A stretch of 31,603 bases of DNA from Coprobacillus sp. CAG:698 (GTDB lineage: Bacteria > Bacillota_I > Bacilli_A > ML615J-28 > CAG-698): NCBI GenBank assembly GCA_000431235.1, contig HF988719.1, positions 16,814 through 48,416 of the forward strand, in the 5' to 3' direction. Within the stretch, counting starts at the first letter, position 1. Each line of letters starts with the position of its first letter. The notes below the pieces were generated by a model. That model was not told where the DNA came from and did not search any database. It worked only from the letters and a program-made list of their open reading frames with translations. This document shows, piece by piece, positions 1-6,611 of this stretch. A program made the translations under genes and the position numbers.

Positions 1-1137
1 ACGTGTGCTTCCATCAATGCGAATATTAAATTTTTGTCCACTATCTGTTGCTACAGCTATTGTATAGGCATGAGTTGAAGGATTAAGAGCACCGACACCT
101 AACACTTTAACTCTATTAACTTTAATTACCAGTCCCTCAAGACTTGCAAAATCAATTTCTGTTTTACCATCAAATTCACGATGTTCAGAGTCTTTACTTC
201 CATCAGATTCCACAATTGTTTCGTACTTGCTTGGATTAGTTAATTGGAATCCATATACGTCACTCTTTGCACACATACATTGAAATGATAAAACTGTTCC
301 TAATGGTATTTTAGAAAAAGTAGTGCCATATCCAACAAACATATATACACCAGCAGTTTCATATTCACCAGTTACATCACTTGACGTTTTTTCGTAATCT
401 TCTAAATAAATATTATCCCCATTAATACGAACTATACGAGCCTTTAATTTTAGCTTTATTCCTTGTGTTGAAGTGTATTTTTCTATATTTTCTTTTAAAT
501 AAGCAATAGTTATCTCATGAACGCTATAACTATAATCGAAATTAGGATCTTTTTCTCCAAACACTCTTCTTCTAGTTTTAGCGCTATTTTCAGAAGCTAA
601 ATTAAACGTTGTACCATATTTGCCAGCGCCTTCATTATCTGTAAAATCAGAGTAACATTGTTCAACAAGTTCTAGATTTAATAATCTAAAGTCCTCGCTT
701 GTGTTATTACGATACCAAACATATGCTAAGTAACGTTTCCCTGTTGAATCCTGTACGGCAGGTGAATCTACTTTTTCACTTTCACAAACTATTTCTTTGG
801 CATTCAATAATTTGTCAGCAGTAAAACTGCTAGCTTCTTTTCCCCATGGGTCAATTTTACCCGTTGATTCAGGAGTATTTATCATAAGGAATCTTGCAGT
901 AAAATAAGTTCCATCAGTATCACGAAAATGAGCTGTATCTCCATCAACTTTTTGAGCTAAAGTTACTTTCCCAATTCCGTTTCCTAAAAAAGTTTTACCT
1001 TCATAAGAAGCTTCAAGTTTTAGGTTATCTGTTAATTCAGTTTTAAGTTCTTTTTGTACACACCCCATTACTACAATAGAAAGTAAAACTATTGCAATAA
1101 CAAGGATTTTATTTAAAAATCTTTTGATTTTTTCCAT
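1..1137 (-). CDS. SNase-family nuclease lipoprotein (3' end cut by window edge)
   Basis: The frame is open for 379 codons from the ATG at 1137 to the window edge, with no stop. The first 26 residues form a lipoprotein signal: basic start, hydrophobic stretch, lipobox VMGC with Cys26, so the protein should be anchored outside the membrane. Residues about 57-165 resemble staphylococcal thermonuclease: DGDT at 65-68, Arg82, TPE at 88-90 with Glu90, and Arg135 in an RYLAY motif, matching the catalytic Arg35, Glu43 and Arg87. The calcium ligand Asp40 appears as Asn87. Residues about 226-290 look like an OB-type beta domain. It starts 10 nt after the stop of the ABC binding-protein gene, so it belongs to that operon and is probably translationally coupled; its own ribosome site is weak. 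Inferred role: degrading extracellular DNA or RNA for uptake. The family call is fairly sure, the substrate is not. Confidence 0.85.
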   Translation of the reverse strand, partial: MEKIKRFLNKILVIAIVLLSIVVMGCVQKELKTELTDNLKLEASYEGKTFLGNGIGKVTLAQKVDGDTAHFRDTDGTYFTARFLMINTPESTGKIDPWGKEASSFTADKLLNAKEIVCESEKVDSPAVQDSTGKRYLAYVWYRNNTSEDFRLLNLELVEQCYSDFTDNEGAGKYGTTFNLASENSAKTRRRVFGEKDPNFDYSYSVHEITIAYLKENIEKYTSTQGIKLKLKARIVRINGDNIYLEDYEKTSSDVTGEYETAGVYMFVGYGTTFSKIPLGTVLSFQCMCAKSDVYGFQLTNPSKYETIVESDGSKDSEHREFDGKTEIDFASLEGLVIKVNRVKVLGVGALNPSTHAYTIAVATDSGQKFNIRIDGSTR

Positions 1138-1147
1138 AGTTTTTTAA

Positions 1148-2557
1148 TTACCTTTGATAAGCAGGTCCCAAATTTTTAATTGTTTCGTTTAAGACAGTTC
1201 TTATATCTTCTTTTTGAACAATAATTCTACTAAATGCAGAACCTACGCTTGTACGAATAGTACTTGAGCCTTTAAATGCAGGGTCAACAAACATTGAGTA
1301 ACCTAACTCTTCACCACGATACTTCTTAGCTGCTTTAGCACTATCAGCATGTGTTTTATATAAAGGGTTTTGCAAATATTTTTTGTAAGTTTCATCTTCG
1401 TAAGCACTTTCTCTAATTGGAAGATATCCACCAGCACTCATACAGAATTTTACTGTACTTTCAACACTTGTTAAGAATTTAATAAGTTCCCAAGCTGCTT
1501 CTTTTTCTTCTTGAGTTGCACCTTGTGAAAGAATACATACGTTAGTTCCTTGAGAAATAACATATTTATGATCTTCATCTCTATATGGAACAGGTTCAAT
1601 ACCGATTTCGAATTTATCTCCAGAAGGAACGTTATATCCAACGCCAGCACTTGATCCGATTGTGATTAAGCATTGTAAGTTTTTAAATGCATTTGAAGCA
1701 TAGCTTTCATCAAAACTTTCAGCAACACTAAAGATTTTTCTCTTTGCTAAGTCTTGGAAATATTTTAATCCTTCAACTGTATCGTTAACATTTTCTTCTT
1801 CATTAAATACTGCATATCCTTTTGAAACAGAAACTTTTTCTGTATATTTAGCATCCCATTGACGTAAGATTGTGATAAATGCATTGTCAGTTGAATCATA
1901 TGCTATAGGATAAAATGCACCTTTGCTTAGATATTCACTAGGTTTTTTATCGTCTTTTCCTAAAACAGGTTCATCGTTATATTCTAAATTATCAAGTTTT
2001 TTCTCTGCGCAATCTTTTAAGATTTGCTCGCCTAATGTTTCAACTTCTGCCCATGTTGTAGGAACTTTATATCCCATTATATCAAAAACAGTTTTGTTAT
2101 AAATCATAACTTCTGTTGATTTGTTTAAAGGTAATCCATAATATGCGCCTTCACCATCATCACCTAATTGGTTTTCTGGTAAATAAGCTTTTACAAAGTC
2201 AGATAAATCAAAGTTATCTCTTTCCATATATGGAGTTAAGTTTTCTAGTCCATTTCCAGACAAATATACTGCAAAATGGTCAGGGTAACCAATTGTCATT
2301 GTTGGACAAGTCTTGTTATTTAAATCATAAATATTTTTTGTAAGCAAACCATCATAACCACCACTAACTGGTTCTAATTCAACTTTTATTTCACCTTCAT
2401 GTAGTGCTTCAAATTCTGGAAGAATTTGTTGTAAAGCATTAGAAATAACACCACTAGGAACTCTGAACTTTACTGTTGTTCCTTTGAAAGTAGGTTTACA
2501 CGCAACAAGAATTAGTCCGCATAAAACAGTAACAATTAACATTAAATACTTTTTCAT
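1148..2557 (-). CDS. ABC transporter extracellular solute-binding lipoprotein, family 1 (UgpB-like)
   Basis: This 469-residue protein starts with a lipoprotein signal whose lipobox LVAC places the lipidated cysteine at residue 20. The rest has the layout of family 1 carbohydrate-binding proteins (MalE/UgpB type). The segment LPLNKSTEVMIYNK resembles UgpB, the glycerol-3-phosphate binder, in which a similar motif precedes the ligand pocket. It would capture the substrate outside the membrane and deliver it to the two permeases encoded just upstream. The ATG has an AAAGGAG site 7 nt away. It lies 26 nt after the second permease gene and 10 nt before the nuclease lipoprotein gene. The substrate cannot be fixed from sequence: glycerol phosphates, a di- or oligosaccharide, or another phosphorylated compound are all possible. 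Confidence 0.85.
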   Translation of the reverse strand: MKKYLMLIVTVLCGLILVACKPTFKGTTVKFRVPSGVISNALQQILPEFEALHEGEIKVELEPVSGGYDGLLTKNIYDLNNKTCPTMTIGYPDHFAVYLSGNGLENLTPYMERDNFDLSDFVKAYLPENQLGDDGEGAYYGLPLNKSTEVMIYNKTVFDIMGYKVPTTWAEVETLGEQILKDCAEKKLDNLEYNDEPVLGKDDKKPSEYLSKGAFYPIAYDSTDNAFITILRQWDAKYTEKVSVSKGYAVFNEEENVNDTVEGLKYFQDLAKRKIFSVAESFDESYASNAFKNLQCLITIGSSAGVGYNVPSGDKFEIGIEPVPYRDEDHKYVISQGTNVCILSQGATQEEKEAAWELIKFLTSVESTVKFCMSAGGYLPIRESAYEDETYKKYLQNPLYKTHADSAKAAKKYRGEELGYSMFVDPAFKGSSTIRTSVGSAFSRIIVQKEDIRTVLNETIKNLGPAYQR

Positions 2558-2583
2558 TTTTTTCTCCTTTTGTATATATTTTT

Positions 2584-3528
2584 TTATCCTTTAATTCCAC
2601 TACGTCCAACACCACTCATAATATATTTTCTTAATAAGATAAATGCTATTAATAATGGTATTGTTATTAAAGTTGATATAGCCATTTGTTGATTTATAAC
2701 TCTATCAGGTCCTGAAGTACTGATAGTAGCACTGAAGAAGTTCATTAAACCATTACTAATTAAATAATGATCTGCTGCAGTTTCATCAGTCATTAATGAT
2801 GGCCACATATACGCGTTCCATGTTCCAATCATACTTAAAATTATGATTGTAATAATTGATGATTTTGCAATAGGTATCATTACTCTAAATAAGTATTTGA
2901 AATCTCCTAACCCATCAACCTTAGCAGCTAAATATAATTCATTAGGTATTTGTTTAAACGTTTGCCTCAAATAGAATGTGTAAAATACACTAGTCATGAA
3001 AGGCAGTATCAAAACAATATATGTATTTTTAAGTCCACTTAATAATTGATAATTACTTATGATATATATTTCACCTGGAATCATCATTGTGGCAAGTAAT
3101 AAACTAAATAAAACTTCACGTCCTTTAAAGTTTAATCTTGCGAAAGCAAATGCACCTAAAACTACAGTAATAACAGTTCCTATCGTCGTAAAAATTGATA
3201 CTAAAATTGTACTATAATACATTGTAAGAACAGAGTATTTCTTTTCATTTATTGATAATACTTTTATATAGTTTGCAAATGGTCCTAAGACTTTTCCATT
3301 TTCTTTGTAGTTTCCTGAAAAGTAATCAGAAGGGAAAAATATGAACCTGTCTGATGTTACCTCAACTTCACTTTTGAATGATGTTGTTACCATGTACAAA
3401 AATGGAAAAACTATAAAGAAAGCTATTAATGTTAAAAATGTATACATTAATATGTTATTAATTAACATTTTAGTTTTATACTTTTTGACTTCTTCGGAAC
3501 TTAAATATAATTCTTCTAAATCATGCAT
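2584..3528 (-). CDS. Carbohydrate ABC transporter permease, MalG/UgpE type
   Basis: A 314-residue integral membrane protein with about six hydrophobic segments (first at about 25-48). The cytoplasmic EAA loop, which docks on the ATPase, is at about 197-219 (LAAKVDG followed by MIP). Size, topology and the C-terminal position of the EAA loop fit the MalG/UgpE/AraQ family of CUT1 importers. The ATG has an AGGAGG ribosome site about 8 nt upstream. It follows the partner permease gene by 11 nt and precedes the binding-protein gene. The long N-terminal cytoplasmic extension before the first helix is acidic and unremarkable. Confidence 0.9.
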   Translation of the reverse strand: MHDLEELYLSSEEVKKYKTKMLINNILMYTFLTLIAFFIVFPFLYMVTTSFKSEVEVTSDRFIFFPSDYFSGNYKENGKVLGPFANYIKVLSINEKKYSVLTMYYSTILVSIFTTIGTVITVVLGAFAFARLNFKGREVLFSLLLATMMIPGEIYIISNYQLLSGLKNTYIVLILPFMTSVFYTFYLRQTFKQIPNELYLAAKVDGLGDFKYLFRVMIPIAKSSIITIIILSMIGTWNAYMWPSLMTDETAADHYLISNGLMNFFSATISTSGPDRVINQQMAISTLITIPLLIAFILLRKYIMSGVGRSGIKG

Positions 3529-3539
3529 AATTAAGCCTC

Positions 3540-4445
3540 CTAATAGTGAACTCTCTTTTTAGAAACTTGCATTTGCACTAGAGTTATAAGCATAATTATG
3601 AAGAATAAAATTAAACTTCCTGCTGCTCCAATTCCTAGTGGAGTTCCTAAAGCTGGGTCCATTTGATCATAAATGTAACCTACAACAGTTCTCAATAGAT
3701 TTGGATTAGATTGAGGACCATAACGTCCTGTTCCAAATATTGAAATAACACTTGAATAACATTTAAACGCACCAATAAAAGATGTAATTGTTATATATAA
3801 AATCATTGGTGAAAGTAGAGGAATAGTAATTCTTCTGAATACTTGCCATTTAGATGCAGCATCTATTTGAGCAGCTTGATAGTATTGTTTATCTATTCCT
3901 TGTATTCCTGATAAGAAAACAATTATCTTAAAAGCTAACCCATTCCAAATAGAATACAATGCTAAAACAAATAGTGCACTTGCTTTTGAAGCTCCTGCAG
4001 ATGTCCAAGATATTTCTACTCCGAATATTGAATTTATAATTCCATATTTACTAAACAACGCACTAAATACTAGTCCTAATGCTATTGTATTTGTAACATA
4101 TGGAAGAAAGAATATTGTTTGAAATAATTTTTGAAATTTTTTTATAGAGTTTAATCCAACTGCTATTGCTAAACCAATAATTATTGTTAACGGAACAGTA
4201 ATGATAACTATATAAAGTGTATTCAATAGGGCAGACCAAAAACTATCAGTACCCGTAGAAGATAATATAGTAATGAAGTTTTCAAATCCAATTCCATAAT
4301 ATGTTCCTGGATACATTGTATATCCATTCATAAAGGCCATTCTTAGTGCATTGATAATAGGCCAAAATGTAAAGACAGCCAATAATCCCATTGGAGCAAT
4401 TAGGGCAACAACCGCTCTCCATGTATCATTTTTAAATTCTAACAT
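3540..4445 (-). CDS. Carbohydrate ABC transporter permease, MalF/UgpA type
   Basis: A 301-residue polytopic membrane protein. The first helix is at about 11-33, further helices fill 73-180, and the EAA loop (QAAQIDAASKWQVFRRITIP) lies at about 190-209, before the final helices. It lacks the large periplasmic loop of enterobacterial MalF, as usual for UgpA/LacF-type permeases of Gram-positives. Its ATG overlaps the TAA of the ATPase gene by one base (TAATG), which implies translational coupling and equal supply. It should form the heterodimeric channel with the product of the next gene. Confidence 0.9.
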   Translation of the reverse strand: MLEFKNDTWRAVVALIAPMGLLAVFTFWPIINALRMAFMNGYTMYPGTYYGIGFENFITILSSTGTDSFWSALLNTLYIVIITVPLTIIIGLAIAVGLNSIKKFQKLFQTIFFLPYVTNTIALGLVFSALFSKYGIINSIFGVEISWTSAGASKASALFVLALYSIWNGLAFKIIVFLSGIQGIDKQYYQAAQIDAASKWQVFRRITIPLLSPMILYITITSFIGAFKCYSSVISIFGTGRYGPQSNPNLLRTVVGYIYDQMDPALGTPLGIGAAGSLILFFIIMLITLVQMQVSKKRVHY

Positions 4446-5551
4446 TAAACTATACGTCCTCCGTCTTCATCATCGTTAAATACAAATATTTTCTTGTAAT
4501 TTATTCTTATTTGTTGACCTTCTTCATAATCTCTTAGACTTGGAACAATCAATCTAATTGGATTTTCATATTGTTCTAATCTACATAAAATCATTGAATC
4601 ACGTCCTATATGTTGAATTATTTCAATTGTAGCACGAATAGGTCCTTGTTCATCCACTTCAAAGAATTCAGGTCTTAAACCAATTTTAACTTTTCCGTCT
4701 TTAATGCCGCTTACTTCTTTAATTACATCACCATTTAATAGTTTTAGTTTATTGCTAGCAATTTCGCCATCAATAATATTAATAGGTGGGTTTCCTAAGA
4801 ATTTAGCAACAAATAAGCAGTTTGGTTCATCATATACTTTTTGAGGAACATCTTTTTGTTGTTCAATTCCATGGTTCATAACTACTATTTCATCAGAAAT
4901 ACTCATTGCTTCTTCTTGATCATGAGTTACAAAGACAGTTGTAACTCCTGTTTCTCTTTGAATTCTCTTAATTTCTTCACGAGTTTGCAATCTTAATCTT
5001 GCATCCAAATTCGAAAGTGGTTCATCTAAAAGTAATACTTTTGGTTTTTTAACCAACGCTCTAGCTATTGCAACACGTTGTTGTTGTCCACCAGATAATT
5101 CATTAGGTTTTCTTTCAAGAAGTTCTCCAATTTGAACTAGGTTTGCAACTTCTTTTGTTTTTTCTAGCATTACTTCTTTTGATAGTGCAGGTTTAATTTG
5201 TTCTAGAGGGAACATAATATTTTCTTTAACAGTCATATGTGGATATAGCGCATAATTTTGGAACACTAATCCAATTCCTCTTTTTTCTGGTGGATAATTT
5301 GTTACATTTTCATCACCAAAATAAATTTCTCCACTTGTTGGTCTATATAGGCCAGCTATCATATAAAGTGTAGTACTTTTTCCGCAGCCACTTGGTCCTA
5401 GTAATCCTACTAGTTTTCCTCCTGGAATAACTACATCAAAATCGTTTACGGCTACTACCATTTCACCGTTTCCATTTCTTGAAGGAAACTCCTTCGTTAG
5501 ATGTGATAATCTAATATCAATACCCGTTATTGTTTTTTGTTTTTCTTCCAT
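4445..5551 (-). CDS. ABC transporter ATPase, MalK/UgpC/MsmK type
   Basis: A 368-residue cytoplasmic ATPase that powers sugar-type import. Walker A is GPSGCGKST at 52-60, the Q-loop glutamine is at 98, the signature LSGGQ is at 152-156, Walker B VLLLDE is at 172-177 and the switch histidine is His210. From about 240 a C-terminal OB/TOBE regulatory region follows (KVKIGLRPEFFEV), typical of MalK-like ATPases. It is the first gene of the importer operon, with AGGAG about 7 nt before the ATG and a good sigma-A-type promoter further up. Many Gram-positives share one MsmK/MsmX ATPase among several importers; here the ATPase is encoded with its own permeases. Confidence 0.93.
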   Translation of the reverse strand: MEEKQKTITGIDIRLSHLTKEFPSRNGNGEMVVAVNDFDVVIPGGKLVGLLGPSGCGKSTTLYMIAGLYRPTSGEIYFGDENVTNYPPEKRGIGLVFQNYALYPHMTVKENIMFPLEQIKPALSKEVMLEKTKEVANLVQIGELLERKPNELSGGQQQRVAIARALVKKPKVLLLDEPLSNLDARLRLQTREEIKRIQRETGVTTVFVTHDQEEAMSISDEIVVMNHGIEQQKDVPQKVYDEPNCLFVAKFLGNPPINIIDGEIASNKLKLLNGDVIKEVSGIKDGKVKIGLRPEFFEVDEQGPIRATIEIIQHIGRDSMILCRLEQYENPIRLIVPSLRDYEEGQQIRINYKKIFVFNDDEDGGRIV

Positions 5552-5579
5552 AACAATCTCCTTTTAGATGTCCTTTTAC

Positions 5580-5608
5580 ATTATAACATAATATTACATA
5601 TTTTTCAA
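5580..5608 (-). promoter_or_regulatory. Promoter of the ABC importer operon
   Basis: On the minus strand, TTGAAA (5603-5608) and TATAAT (5580-5585) are separated by 17 bp. They lie about 30 bases before the ATPase start codon. No obvious operator repeat overlaps them. Confidence 0.7.
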
Positions 5609-5680
5609 ATACTTTATTTATCTAGTTTTTAATTTTTTATAAAAGTTTATTCAATAATCATTTAATTATTTCCTATTAAA

Positions 5681-5704
5681 GAAAAAAGGTGCTAATACGC
5701 ACCT
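5681..5704 (-). terminator. Rho-independent terminator after recR
   Basis: On the minus strand the hairpin AGGTGC / GCACCT (6 bp stem, loop of six) is followed by a U-rich tract. The stem overlaps the recR stop codon. It ends the dnaX-ybaB-recR operon and separates it from the ABC operon promoter. Confidence 0.8.
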
Positions 5705-6299
5705 ATATTTTTTTAATGCCTTCTAAGGCTCTTATCAAAGTTATTTCATCAGCATATTCTATGTCTCCACCAGCTGGTAAACCATAGCCAATTCTATACG
5801 TTTCCACGTTTTTGCCTTCAAGAGAACTTTTAATATACATCGCAGTCATTTCTCCTGGAATATTTGCACTAGTCGCTATTATGACTTTGTTAATTTTTTC
5901 ATTTTCGATTCTATCAAACAACGATTTTATATTAATGTCTTCTGGACCAATTCCATTCATAGGTGATATCAAGCCATTAAGAACATGATATCTCCCTTTA
6001 TATTCATTTGTTTTCTCGAACACATTTACTTCTTTACTGCTTTCAACAACCATAATAGTTGGTACTCTTTCCTGATCAAGGCAGACATCACAAATTTCAT
6101 TTTCAGTTAAATTCCCGCAAACTTTACACTTTTTTATACTTTTATATGCTGCTTGCAAATTATTACTGAAATTAGTTACATCTTCTTTATTCATTTTTAG
6201 AACTGTATAAAATGCAAATCTTTCAGCTGTTTTTGGTCCCACGCCAGGAAGCAGTTTAAAAGACTCTATAAGATCTTGTAAAGACTTTGGGTATTTCAT
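5703..6299 (-). CDS. recR: Recombination mediator protein RecR
   Basis: 198 residues, the usual family length. RecR works with RecO and RecF to load RecA on gapped DNA. The N-terminal helix-hairpin-helix is at about 8-30 (LLPGVGPKTAERFAF). A four-cysteine zinc finger uses Cys58, Cys61, Cys70 and Cys73. The Toprim domain runs from about 80 to 170 (IMVVESSKEV, then SPMNGIGPEDI). It lies 3 nt after ybaB, with GGTGGA inside the end of ybaB as ribosome site. The order dnaX-ybaB-recR is conserved in many Bacillota. Confidence 0.97.
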   Translation of the reverse strand: MKYPKSLQDLIESFKLLPGVGPKTAERFAFYTVLKMNKEDVTNFSNNLQAAYKSIKKCKVCGNLTENEICDVCLDQERVPTIMVVESSKEVNVFEKTNEYKGRYHVLNGLISPMNGIGPEDINIKSLFDRIENEKINKVIIATSANIPGEMTAMYIKSSLEGKNVETYRIGYGLPAGGDIEYADEITLIRALEGIKKI

Positions 6300-6302
6300 A
6301 TT

Positions 6303-6611
6303 TTAAAATCCACCAAGACCTAAAAGAGAACTATATTTTGGCATTTTCTCTTCAGTTTCATCATCAATTTCTTTATATATTTTCTTGCAAGCAGCTACTA
6401 TAGAATCTGCTAACAATTCCATATCTTCTTTAGATTCAGCCTCAAAATCTTCGCTTATCTCAATTTTTATTAATTCCTTAGTACCTAAAGCTGTTACAGT
6501 TACAATACCTCCACTAGATACTTCATATTCAGATTCAGCTATTTCCTTTTGAGTTTCTTCCATTTCTTGTTTCATCTTCATTAATTTACGCATCATTGCT
6601 TGTTGATTCAT
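6303..6611 (-). CDS. ybaB: YbaB/EbfC-family nucleoid-associated protein
   Basis: 102 residues with the YbaB/EbfC layout: a Met- and Lys-rich N-terminal helix (MMRKLMKMKQEMEETQKEI), a central beta sheet with the SGGIVTVTALGTKEL segment, and a C-terminal helix. The family forms dimers that bind DNA without strong sequence preference. Its ATG overlaps the dnaX stop codon by one base (TAATG), so it is translationally coupled to DnaX. Recognition rests on sequence pattern and on the conserved dnaX-ybaB-recR order. Confidence 0.95.
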   Translation of the reverse strand: MNQQAMMRKLMKMKQEMEETQKEIAESEYEVSSGGIVTVTALGTKELIKIEISEDFEAESKEDMELLADSIVAACKKIYKEIDDETEEKMPKYSSLLGLGGF

